This document shows, one piece after another, positions 1 through 10,000 of a DNA stretch of 35,678 bases. The translations under genes and the position numbers were made by a program. The stretch covers positions 1 through 35,678 of the forward strand of contig JADLDL010000209.1 of assembly GCA_020846655.1 (NCBI GenBank), read 5' to 3'. The number at the start of each line of letters is the position of its first letter. Position 1 is the first letter of the stretch. A model generated the notes under the pieces. That model ran no database searches. It worked only from the letters and a program-made list of their open reading frames with translations, and was not told the origin of the DNA. The DNA is from Saprospiraceae bacterium (GTDB taxonomy: Bacteria; Bacteroidota; Bacteroidia; Chitinophagales; Saprospiraceae).

Positions 1-54
1 CAGAACAACCTGAAGTTTGAACTCCTTGGAAAACTTTCTTCGTTGCTTTTTCAT
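1..54 (-). CDS. IS3-family transposase OrfA, N-terminal fragment cut by the window edge
   Basis: An ATG at 54-52 on the minus strand opens MKKQRRKFSKEFKLQVVL and runs off the window at base 1. The basic start followed by FSKEFKLQVV is the classic beginning of the IS3/IS911 OrfA helix-turn-helix protein, which binds the element's ends; OrfA is usually about 90-110 residues and is followed by OrfB, the integrase-fold catalytic protein, made by programmed frameshifting. Only 18 residues are visible, so subgroup and integrity cannot be judged. Confidence 0.8.
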   Translation of the reverse strand, partial: MKKQRRKFSKEFKLQVVL

Positions 55-126
55 GCTGACCGCTTGCAGTTTAAAGTTAGAAATTTTCCAACTTAACTGC
101 TGGTCCTAATTTTGGGGGGAACTATA
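1..126 (-). mobile_element. IS3-family insertion sequence, one end only
   Basis: The left edge of the window is the 5' end of an insertion sequence read on the minus strand. It holds the start of an orfA transposase gene (54 to 1) and an upstream terminal region whose minus-strand sequence begins near position 126 with AGTTCCCCCCAAAATTAGGA. A C-rich stretch followed by AAAATTAGGA resembles IS3-family terminal repeats as I know them. The exact outer boundary (about 120-128) is uncertain because the other end and the target duplication lie outside the window. The plus-strand gene fragment beginning at about 127 has no start of its own, as expected if the element landed inside that gene. Confidence 0.7.
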
Positions 127-665
127 CTTCCGCCTTCCTCCAACTCAAATGCCCAATACCCGATCCTCCCAACCGGCAAATACGGCTCGACGCCTGCCGG
201 ACACTGGAAGAATGGGCTGACCAAAACGGCTATTCCTTTCGCAATCTATATCCCGGCAATCACGGACCCTATCAGAATCCGATGTCTGTAAAACCGGGGC
301 CGCATCCCGATACTTTTAATTATCCAAGTACCTATTTGCTGCTGGAAGGCGCCGGCGCATACGAGCACGTCAGCGGAGCAATCGGCTTGCTCCTGCCGGA
401 TCCGGGTATCCTGGTAACGCTGATGCGCTGGATCGGGGATGACTGGGAGGGCGCGCCGGCGCCGCAGGATATGGACATGCACGTCTTCCGAATGCCCTGG
501 GAACATCCGCAGGCAAGCCGCGGCGAAATGGCCGTGCGCCTGATCTATCGACCAGACCCAACAGCGGCCGTGGAATGCTGTGCAAGCAGGTCCTTGGCCC
601 AAAACGTGGACACCGCCAGGCACATGCTGCGTAGCCTGCTTTTTCACCGGGGTATGGTGTCCTAG
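127..665 (+). pseudogene. 5'-truncated gene of unknown function, interrupted by the IS3-family element
   Basis: An open frame on the plus strand runs unbroken from the IS end to a TAG at 663-665, about 179 codons. The first ATG is only at 282, but the residues before it (LDACRTLEEWADQNGYSF, then NLYPGNHGPYQNP) look as protein-like as those after it, so the true start was probably lost to the IS insertion. The fragment is rich in Trp, Pro and acidic residues (MRWIGDDWEG, MDMHVFRMPWEHPQ) and has no membrane segment. I do not recognise the family. The last 30 or so residues look less protein-like, so a further frameshift near 575-600 is possible. The opposite-strand frame over the same bases has a low-complexity start and looks like a shadow. 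Confidence 0.45.
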
Positions 666-785
666 GCTAATAGATTCTGCAAAGGTCTTTAAAGCGGCTG
701 CCTGCGACACCGCCACAAAGAAAAAAAACCTCGTTTTGAAGATCAAACCAGCGCTTAGGATTGCCTGCGCCACAAAAAGTGCGGT

Positions 786-905
786 CGTCTCACAAGCAAT
801 TGGTCATTGAACATTGAACATTTCAATTTTAAAATTTTCAAGTATTTATTTGGGAATGCCCAATGTTCAATGCCCAATTTTCAATTTTTAAATACCTAGG
901 AGACG
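786..905. repeat. Nested inverted repeat of the TTGAACATTGAA kind, downstream of the HYR gene
   Basis: CGTCTC (786-791) pairs with GAGACG (900-905), and inside it CATTGAACATTG (805-816) pairs with CAATGTTCAATG (861-872). The interior is A/T-rich, with a small palindrome AATTTTAAAATT. Short intergenic repeats built from TTGAACATT units are common in Bacteroidota. It lies 23 bases beyond the stop codon of the minus-strand HYR gene, so it could act as a transcription end for that operon. That role is inferred; the stem lacks the usual GC-rich base plus T run. Confidence 0.5.
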
Positions 906-927
906 GCCTCTTTCTTCGTCTTACTTC

Positions 928-3900
928 CTACCGCCACACCACCAAACGCTCCGCCACCCGCTGCCCGGCACTCAGCACCTGCACCGTGTACAAACCGCCC
1001 GCCAAGCCCGACAGGTCCAGCCGGAAGGCGGTGTCGCTGGCCCAGGATGGCACGGATTGTTGCTGCACCAGTCGGCCGCCAGCGTCGAAAAGTGATACCT
1101 GTACGTCCTGATCCGTGTCCGGCAAGGCCAGCCGCACCCAGACCTCGTCCTGCGCCGGGTTGGGTACCAGCCGAAGGGCGCTGGGCAGACCGGCCGGCAC
1201 AGGCGCCCGCTCTTGCGCAGCAGCGCCGCCCGACAAATCCTCCCCCGGCCCCCACAAGGAGGGCACCACCGTGATCACCTGCGTATGTACCCGCGTGTTG
1301 CCACAGTCGTCCGCCACCGTCCAGGTGCGGCTAATGCTGTACGAACAGCCGCTGCCCGTGGTGCTTTGGCCGTTGTAAGTTACCGGCACGTAGGTGTCGC
1401 AATTGTCTGTCGCCAAGACCACCGGCGGCGACGGAATACTCGTGTTGCAGGTCAGCGTGAGGTTGGCCGGGGCATTGGAAAATACCGGCTTGGTCGTGTC
1501 CACCACCGTGATGGTTTGGGTGGCCGTTTGGGTATTGCCGCAGTCGTCGCTGGCGGTCCAGGTACGGGTCACGACGTAGTTTTGCAAACAAGGGCCCGGC
1601 GCGCTGGTTTGTCCGCTAAACACCACGTATACCTGCGCACTACAGTTGTCGGTGGCTGTCGCCGTGCCGGGCGTTGCCGGAAACAAAGCGCTGCACTCAA
1701 TCGTGATGGGTGCCGGCACGAAGGTAAACGTTGGTTTTTGCGTGTCTTGCAGGGTAATGACCTGGGTGATCGTCGCCCAGTTGCCGCAATTGTCGGTGGC
1801 CAGCCATTGTCGCACCAGCTGATAATTGCCGGAACAACTGGCATTGGTCGTCGATTCGCCCTGGAACGTGATCGCCACCGAAGCATCGCAATTGTCCGTA
1901 GCCACAGGCGTCGCCACCGCCGGCAGGCTGGCCGAACATTCGAGCGTCACCGGGGCCGGTATGCTGGTAAACACCGGCTTTTTCGTGTCGCGTACGGTGA
2001 TCAATTGCGTAGTGGTTTTGGTATTCCCACAATTGTCGGTGGCCAGCCAACTCCGCCGGATGGTGTAGTTATCCGTACAACTACCGGCCGTGATGGTTTG
2101 GCCGCCATAGGAAATGCTCACGGAGGCGTCGCAGTTGTCGGTGGCCACCGGGTTGCCAACGGCCGGGAGGGCGTTACATTCCACCGTCACCGGAGCGGGC
2201 GTAAACGTAAACGTCGGGGCTTGGGTATCCCGCACGGTGATGCGCTGGGATACCGTACGGGTATTGTTGCAGTTGTCGGTAGCCGTCCACAAGCGGGTGA
2301 GCGTGTAGGTATCCGGACAGGCGCCATCGACGCGGGTCTGGCCGTTGTAGGTGATCGTCACGGAGGCATCGCAGTTGTCGGTAGCGGTAGGCGAGGCCAC
2401 CGCCGGTACGCTGTTGCACTGCACCGTCACGTTGGCTGGGATATTGGTAAAATTGGGCAGTTGCGTATCCCGCACGGTAATCACCTGGGTGGCGCTTTTC
2501 GTATTGCCGCAATCGTCGACAGCCGTCCATTTCCGGGTGAGGGTGTATGTGTCGGCGCAGGACCCGTTGGTCCGCGTTTGGCCGTTGTAAGTGATAAACA
2601 CCGCGTTGTCGCACTGGTCGGCCGCCAAAGGCGTGCCGGGCGCGGGAATGCTGTTGCATTGCACGGTTACGTTGGCCGGTACAGAACTGAAATACGGCAA
2701 TTGCGTGTCGTCCACCAACACGGTGCGGGTACATTTCGCGCTGTTGCCGGCAGCATCCGTGGCGGTAAACACCACACTCAAGCCACTCGACAAATTGCAA
2801 CTCAGCGCAGGCAATGCCGTGCTGTACGAATGGGTCAGTGTAACGCCACAGTTGTCGCTGGCACTGGCTGTGCCCGCCCAGGCCTGGATGAGCGGCGGGT
2901 AATAATTGGCGCCCGAATTGCACTCCAGGGTCAGGTTGGCCGGGCAATTTACCGTCGGCAACTCATTGTCTGCTACCGAAACAGTAAAGGCACATTGCCC
3001 GCTGTTGATCCCGGACTGGGTGTAAGTGACGGTCGTCGATCCTTTGTTAAACGCCTGCAAAACAGGTACTTGCCCGATCCCAGACGCCGTAGTCGCGCCG
3101 CTCAATTGGTACGACAATTGGTACGAGGAACAAAGATTACTGACCGGCACCGCCGTGCCAAAACTCGTGCTCTGGCAGTTGCCGGTGCCGTCGTCGGCCG
3201 TTTGCAGCGTCAGGTTGCCCGGGCAAATCAGCACCGGCTGGTTCACCGTTTTTACCACCTGCACCACAATGTCCTGCACATCAAACAAGCCAGCGGCGTC
3301 GGTCACCTGCACCTGCACGGCGTAGCGGTTGTCGGCGTTGGTATCGCCGGGATGTTCGACATCCGGCACAAAATTAAACCAGGACAACAAGCCCGTCTGC
3401 GGGTGCAAACTGAATTTGCCAGCATCGGCGCCGCCCGTAATAGTGTAGGCCAGCCCATTGCCTTCGCTGTTCAGGTTGTCGGTGGCCTGCACATCAAGCA
3501 CCTCGGCGCAGGTGTTTTCGGCATAAGTGGCCGTTGGCAAGGAGTAGATCAGCGGCGCGGCGCCCAACTGAAAATTCAATTGCACCGGCGCCTGAAGCGA
3601 GCCCTGCGTGGTATGGTGCTTGAACGCCACTTTGTTGGCCGTTTCATACACCCGGCCATCGGCGCCGATGAAGGCCCGCAGGCCCAACGAATCGCCTTTG
3701 TACTGCGTGGCATACAGGGTCAGGAAAAAATACACCTGGTCGTTGTAGCGCAGCGGCGTAGCATAAGCCCGGATCTGATCGCCCAAAAAAGCGGCTACGC
3801 TGTTGTTGAGCAAGGGACTGGGCACGCCGTTGATCCGCACCTGTGCGATCATCGTCATGTTGTACTGAAACTGCGCGGGCCGCACCACCCAGGCGCCGGG

Positions 3901-3984
3901 TTGTGCCCGCACGGCACCGGCCGTTAGGGCCAGTGCCAGTGCGAACACCACACGCGTGCAGCGGTACCGGAAATCTGTGTTCAT
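928..3984 (-). CDS. Secreted HYR/cadherin-like repeat protein with T9SS C-terminal sorting domain
   Basis: The 1018-residue product starts with a signal peptide (1-27, ending AVRA). Residues about 28-139 form a beta domain with the pattern AAFLGDQIRA, also found twice in the next gene upstream. A cadherin-like domain follows (about 145-245, LAYTITGGADAGKFSLHPQ), then eight HYR-type beta-sandwich units (about 247-925). The last six are near-identical blocks of about 81 residues with PANVTVQCN, ATDNCD and DDCGNT motifs. The final 75 or so residues (LVPNPAQDEVWVRL to RLVVWR) are a type A T9SS sorting domain, directing outer-membrane passage and usually surface attachment or release. It is the last gene of a three-gene minus-strand cluster, 49 bases after its neighbour. 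It is probably an adhesin or matrix protein; no catalytic motif is visible. Confidence 0.9.
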   Translation of the reverse strand: MNTDFRYRCTRVVFALALALTAGAVRAQPGAWVVRPAQFQYNMTMIAQVRINGVPSPLLNNSVAAFLGDQIRAYATPLRYNDQVYFFLTLYATQYKGDSLGLRAFIGADGRVYETANKVAFKHHTTQGSLQAPVQLNFQLGAAPLIYSLPTATYAENTCAEVLDVQATDNLNSEGNGLAYTITGGADAGKFSLHPQTGLLSWFNFVPDVEHPGDTNADNRYAVQVQVTDAAGLFDVQDIVVQVVKTVNQPVLICPGNLTLQTADDGTGNCQSTSFGTAVPVSNLCSSYQLSYQLSGATTASGIGQVPVLQAFNKGSTTVTYTQSGINSGQCAFTVSVADNELPTVNCPANLTLECNSGANYYPPLIQAWAGTASASDNCGVTLTHSYSTALPALSCNLSSGLSVVFTATDAAGNSAKCTRTVLVDDTQLPYFSSVPANVTVQCNSIPAPGTPLAADQCDNAVFITYNGQTRTNGSCADTYTLTRKWTAVDDCGNTKSATQVITVRDTQLPNFTNIPANVTVQCNSVPAVASPTATDNCDASVTITYNGQTRVDGACPDTYTLTRLWTATDNCNNTRTVSQRITVRDTQAPTFTFTPAPVTVECNALPAVGNPVATDNCDASVSISYGGQTITAGSCTDNYTIRRSWLATDNCGNTKTTTQLITVRDTKKPVFTSIPAPVTLECSASLPAVATPVATDNCDASVAITFQGESTTNASCSGNYQLVRQWLATDNCGNWATITQVITLQDTQKPTFTFVPAPITIECSALFPATPGTATATDNCSAQVYVVFSGQTSAPGPCLQNYVVTRTWTASDDCGNTQTATQTITVVDTTKPVFSNAPANLTLTCNTSIPSPPVVLATDNCDTYVPVTYNGQSTTGSGCSYSISRTWTVADDCGNTRVHTQVITVVPSLWGPGEDLSGGAAAQERAPVPAGLPSALRLVPNPAQDEVWVRLALPDTDQDVQVSLFDAGGRLVQQQSVPSWASDTAFRLDLSGLAGGLYTVQVLSAGQRVAERLVVWR
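1265..2715 (-). repeat. Six tandem HYR-like units of about 245 bp inside the gene
   Basis: Within the HYR gene, six consecutive segments of roughly 243-250 bp encode copies of one 81-residue domain. Each begins near DTQxPxFxxxPA and ends near CGNTxxxTQxITVxD, and the DNA itself is visibly similar from unit to unit (repeated CAGTTGTCGGTGGCC-like segments on the plus strand). Such arrays can change copy number by recombination and are prone to collapse in assemblies. Confidence 0.8.
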
Positions 3985-4033
3985 GTCTGCTTTTTTTGGT
4001 TTGCGGAACAGGACGTTTGGCTCCGGACGTTTG

Positions 4034-7000
4034 CTATTGTTTAATCACTTTTTGCACCATCGTACCACCCGCGCCTTCCAGTCGGATCAGGTAAACTCCC
4101 GCACTCAGGGCGCCGGCATCCCAGCGCAAGGCGTTGGAACCGCTGCGTACCGCCAGTTTCTGCTGCGCCACCAGCCGGCCCGTCGCGTCCGACACCTGGA
4201 GGTTCAGGTCCTGCTCGCGGTCCGAATACACCAGCAGTTGGAGGGCATCGGTAAACGGATTGGGCTGCACCTCAAAGCGCAAGGCAGTTGCTTGTTCCTG
4301 CACCCCGCTGGCCAGCAGCGTAAACGGAACCGGGGCTTCCACGGTACCCTGATGCAGGTCACTGGCAAAAAACATCTGCTGCGCCAGTGCCTCCACCGTG
4401 CCCGTTGCGCTGTTGTACAGTTTGAACTGCAATTGCTCGCCCGGTACGTTGGCGTAGGTGGTCAGGAAAAACAAGTGGGCCTGCAAAGGCTCGATGTAGA
4501 TGGACGTAGCCGAACCGCGCAAGTCGTTCCCGGCGAAAGCGCCCAGTTCGTGGGTGGCCAAGGTCGCGTTTTGGTTGCCGTCGGAGAGCATCCCCACCAG
4601 GGTCATGCTGTGTTCAAACTGGGTCGGGTTCACAGTCCAGAAGTTGGCTACAGGATCGCCGCCCCGCGCTTCCACCGTGTTGCCTTTCACATTGGCCGGA
4701 TAACTCAAGGTGCCCGGGTTGCTGATTTTCAGCAAATACCCTTTCGGCGCTTCCAGGAATTGCAGCGAGCCGAGCCAGCCAAATCCGGCCAGGTATTGCG
4801 CAAAAGCCGTTTGCCCTTTCACGATATCGCCGTTCAGCGGCGTCAGCCCGGCGAGGGCCTCCGATACCGGCAAGGCGTAGTTCGGGACATATCCGATCCA
4901 GTTCCAGCCGGCATCTACGGGAATTTGCACCGAAGCTGGGTCGATCACACCACCTACCATTTTGATGGTGTCGGGCTGGTCGGCGCGGTACTGGAACATG
5001 CTGGTGTTGTTCACCGCCGCAAGCCCGCCTACCCACTGCGTACCGGAGTAGATGGAAAATGGCCCCTGGCTTTTGAACAGGTCGTTTTGCGGGTGTTGCA
5101 ACGAGGCCAGGGCTGCGTTGAGCGAAGGGTCGGGCAAATCCAGGTTGAACGAAATCCAGTTCCAACCCGTCGACAGCGGAATGTCGCGGCGTACCTGGCT
5201 GTTGGTGCTGAGCACAATGGGATCGTCGAGCAAACCGATCACATTGTCTTCTTCAAAAAGCAGCGGAGTATTGCCCACGGCCACCACCTGGCTGTAGCGC
5301 AGGCAGGCCGAAGCGTCCCAAATTTCCAGGGCAATGGGTTTGTCCTGGTCGTCGGCATTGCCATACACCGTCATAAACACCCGGTATTCGTCGAGGCTGG
5401 GCAGGTATTTCACCTGCGCCGAACCGCGCAATTGCCCGTCGATAAAAGCGGCGGCCAGGTCTGCCTCATCTTCCGAAAAATCTCCTTCGATGTTAAGCAC
5501 CGCCGTCAGGTTCATCGTTTGCGCATAGGCGCCCTGGTCGAAACTCCAATCGGGCGGCGGACACAGGACGCGGAGTTTGATAATAACCCGCTCGTCGCCC
5601 TGGCTGTTGGTGAAATAAATCGTATCCTGGTAAATGCCCTGCGGCAGGGTTTTGTCAAATTTATACGTAATCGTCACCTCCTCGCCGGGCAACAAGGAGC
5701 CGACATTCGGGTAAATATTGGCCCAAATGGGTGTGCCCGCAATTTCAAAGGCCGCAATGCTGCCCCCTACTTTGCTCAGGTTGCGCAGCACTACTTTTTC
5801 CTCGCCTTCGTACATCGTTACGTCCAGGTCGCTGCCTTCGAGGTCGAGCGGGCTGCGGTTTACAAAAAACTCCCACAGCGTGTGCACAAACAGATTGCCC
5901 GCCAGGTCCTCGATATCGTCGACGATCACCCGCAGGTTTTTGCCTTCGATAAACGCATTTTGAATGTTCGGCACCACCACGATTTTATTTTCAAAACAGG
6001 AAATCTGCGCGTCGATGAGCTCGCCGGTTTCTGTGTCGTAGAGCCCGATGTTGTTGTTGTTCAACACGTCGGCCTGGAAAATGACGGCGCAATTGATCTC
6101 CTCGTTGAAGGTGATGCTGATCTCGTCGCCGGGCGACAAAATGCCGTCGGCGGGCTCCGGCACGCCCAGCAGCGAGGGCGCTTGTTTTTCAACCCGCAGG
6201 TTGATGATGGTGGAAATGCCCGGCTGCTGGTTGCCGCCGGTACATTGGGTAATGGCCCGCAGTTCGTAGGGCCCGTCGGTGAGGGCGCCCACGTTCCAGT
6301 TGACCATCGTCGACACCGGTCCCAGACTGGCTTTTGGCACCACCGCATTGGGGGCAATATTGAACCAGGTGCCGTCGCCGAATTTGGGCCGGTACTGGAT
6401 GCGGATCAGGTCGAGGTCCGGATCGTTTTTGTCGTAACTGTCCAGCGTCACGGAGAGCGTGCTGCCCGTAGCGCCGTTGATCACGTCATTTTGCATGGGA
6501 AAGGCAATATCCACCTCGGAGCAGGGCTCCACAAATTCCACATCGAGGAACAGCGATTTGGAGAACCCGTCGACGCTGCCGTCTTCGCAGGAAGCGGCCA
6601 GGATCACTTCAATGTCCTGGTAACTGTACGACAACACGCCGCGTTCGATGGTCAGTTTGACCGGCAGGCTCTGCCCGGCGGGGATGCTGAATTCCAGCCC
6701 AGCCGCCGTGAGTTGCTGGCCCTCTGCTTTTACGATAGCGCCCAAGGGGTTCGAGCCGATGGAGAGGGTATAGGTTTGCTCTTCTTCCGTTTCGCTTTCG
6801 TTGCCCAGGCGGAGGGTAAACAGCGCAGCGGCATTGGACCCGACGTTGGCAACAGCCGTTGTGTTGGTGGAAAAACTGACAAAGTTGCGTTTCTGCGTCG
6901 GCGCCTCCCAGGGGCAGGAGGTTTCGCCGGAAACGAGGGTAAACACCGGCGTGCCGTAGCGTTTGTCGCGCTTGACGGTTACGGAGAACAAATCGCCGAT

Positions 7001-10000
7001 ATCGTCGTCGTTCAGCACGTACCCAACCGTACTGGCACTGCCTTCTGTGGTGCTGGTATTTTTGCTTTTGGTGTAACTCAGCACCGATTCGATGTTAAAA
7101 CCGCCACCGATGCCGTCGGCCGTGAGGCCCAGTTCGTTGGCCACGGAATTGCCTACGGCAAATTCCGTCGTTTGCGAAAAACTCTCCGAACGCTCGGTGG
7201 TCAGCGATTTTTCATAGGTGACACCGCCGGTGAAGGAGATGTTTTCTTCAAAAACGGCCGCCTGTTGAAGTGCGTCGTCCATCGCCAAAATCTCGTTCCA
7301 ACGGTCGATGTCGGCTGCCGCAGTGGGCAAGCCGCTTTGGGCCAGGTTGGGAATCACCTGGTTGACAATGTCGTAGCGCTGGAACACATAGGTAGTGGCC
7401 AGCCCGGTGGGCGCAGCAATAATGCCTTTTTCAATTGCATAGTCGCAAAGCGCCGGCTCAAAACGCAGGATGTTGGTGACGCCGAAATCAAAATTCAGGG
7501 CGCCGCCCACGAAGATATCCGCATCCCGGCCCATCAGGTCGTCGGCGCCGTTGGTGGCGATCACCTGGTTGGCCGAAATACAAACTTCCATCGTGCTGTC
7601 GCGGATGTCGCTGAGCGTTGCGGTGAGCCCGAAGGTGGTCGTGTTTTCAATCTCGATTTTGTTCAGGATCGCTACGCCAAGGCCGGTCAGGATTTCGGTT
7701 TCGGTCCCCAGTGAAATAGAGTACTCCTTGGTGTTGTCGTTGCCATCAATGGCGCTCAGGGTCACGCTGTTGCAAGAAGTCCGGCCTTGATCGATATACG
7801 CCGAAGAGGCATCGCCCGGCGGGTCGCGCAGGATGACGAAAGGGATCTGCGGCATGGTGGTGGCAAAGGTCGTACCCGTCGATTTTTGGCCCAGCACCAC
7901 GGCGGGCATGGGCAACACGACGGCCTGGCTGTCGGCCTGCGTGGCGGTTACGGTCAGCGTTTTCAGGTGCGGGGCGGCCAGGTTGGGCTCGCCGGCCCGG
8001 AAACTGTAGCGCATGGTGCCGCCGTCCATCAGGGTGTCGAAGGGCTGGGTATCGGCCAGGCCGTTGTTGAAGCGGAATTCCGCTTCGTCGAGGTCACAAT
8101 TGCCGCCGGCATAGGGCTGGTACACCTTGAAGCGCAGGGTATAGCGTTCCAGTTGCTGGACCATCGGATCGCCGCAGGTATTGAGCGGAAGGCCGTCGAC
8201 CACCTCGATTTGCGGCGGGGCGATGTAGTTAAACTCGACGGTGTCGTTGTCGTCACGGAGGTCCAGCGATTGGCCGCCGATGTCGTTGAAATAATCAAAA
8301 AAGGTCGTTGGGTTGCTGAAATTCACCCCGATGACCAGTTCGCGGGGCGGTAAATCATCCAACGTAAAATCTTTCTCGCCGCCGTCGGCATCGCCGGTCA
8401 GGGTGATCGTGCGTTCTAAACAGGGGTTGGCGCCGGGTGTCGCTACTTTGATCCGGATGGTTTCGCCGGGGCCCAGGAGCCCTTTTTTGCACAAACCGCC
8501 GTTGACGAAGCCGGTGATGCTGCGTTTGGTCATGTCGCGAAACAGAATGCCCGCTACCGGTGCGTTCAGGTTGCGCACTTGCCAGGAGGCCGGGGAGAAG
8601 GTATGTTCGCCGAGTATGGGGCTCAGCCGCGCCGTGGTGCCCGGCTCGAAATCGGCCACAAACTTGCCGGTCGAGTCGGTCATGATTTTCGGACTGGCCG
8701 ATTCGCCATTGACGAGGATTTCGACATTTTTTGCAAAACAATCCGTGCCGTCAAAGCGCACATACCCGCTGACGGTCACGGTGCTCAGGTCGGTAAAATC
8801 GACAAGGTCGGTGCTCGTATTGCTCGGGTTGAGCGTCACCAGGCGCTTGTCGGGCTGAAACTCGTGGTCAAACGAAGCGCTGATGCCGGTCACGGTGCTC
8901 CAAAGGGCGCCTTGTACGGCGCCGAAACCCGTGCGGGCCGGACCAATGTCTTCGAGGCTGGCGCCCTGGCTTTCGTTCAGCGGGAACCAGGAACGCAGGT
9001 GTTGGTTGGTAGCGTCGGCGCCGGTGGCCTGGTTCAGTTGTACTTCAGCCACCGTCAGGGTGGTGTCGTAAAACGCGACTTCATCCACCAGGCCGCTGAA
9101 AAACTGGTCGTACGCGCTGGCGGTTTTGCGCGCACCCAGGTACCAGGTTTGCGGCCCGAAATCGGGCAGCGCGCCGGTGTAGGTCTGCGTGGGCGCGGCT
9201 ACGCCGTTTTTGTACAGGGTCGCGTCGATGTTGCCGCCGTTCTTTTTGAGGTTGAGCACCAGGTGTTGGTAGCCACTGCCCAGGGTGCCGAACGTTTTGT
9301 CCTGGGCGCCCAGCCGGACCGTGATGGTGCCGTTGTTCAGGCGGAGTTGGAAAAAATTGGTGCCGGTGGGCGATTGGTTGGCCAGCACGGTGCGGTCGAC
9401 GGCCGCGTTTTCAAAATTTTGTAACCGCAGTTCGATGGCGGCATTTGCCAGGCTGGGCAGTACCGAATCGGTCAGCACCGCGTAGTTGCTGTTGACGCTG
9501 TTGAATTCCAGGGCGTAGTTGTCGTAGGCCGTTTTGGAAGGGGTGGCGGTGAAGGTGGTGCCGCTGCCGTAGTTGATGCCGTCGATTTTATAAAAACCGG
9601 ACGCATCCGTCACGGCGCCGTTGACCACCGTGGGCCGGTCGGCCGACCATTCCGGTCCGCAGAGGTACGTTTTCAGCCGTTTTGGCGAAATATCGTAGGC
9701 TTTGGAGCCTATGCCTTCATCAAATTTCCAGTAGGCAGCCAGGGCCTCGGCGTCGGAGTTGACGGTGCGGTTTTTATACTGATTGATTTCGGTTTGCGAG
9801 AGTTGGCGGTTGAAGATCCGCACCTCGTCGAGTTGGCCATTGAAATAATTGCTCATGGCGCCGGATTTGCGGCCGAAAAAGAGCGGCAGCGTGTCGGTCG
9901 TCATGGGCGCGGGCGTCAGCGTGCTGCTGAGCTTGCCGTCGAGGTACAGGAGCAGGGAAGCGCCGCTGTAGGTGGCGGCGATGTGGTGCCAGCCGTCGGG

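Noticed and set aside
246-773. A 175-codon open frame on the minus strand opposite the IS-interrupted fragment
   Set aside because: It starts with a low-complexity FFFF stretch, crosses the stop of the plus-strand frame and has a less protein-like composition.
1265-2715. The regular repeats as a CRISPR-like array
   Set aside because: The period is about 245 bp, the repeats are in frame and encode HYR domains; there are no short identical repeats with unique spacers.
1213-3927. A 904-codon open frame on the plus strand opposite the HYR gene
   Set aside because: It mirrors the codon bias of the minus-strand gene, is Arg/Gly/His-rich with no domain, and the minus-strand gene has a signal peptide, repeats and a T9SS tail.
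3956-7714. A 1252-codon open frame on the plus strand opposite the LamG gene
   Set aside because: It is an antisense shadow of a well-supported gene; its composition is basic and lacks recognisable motifs.
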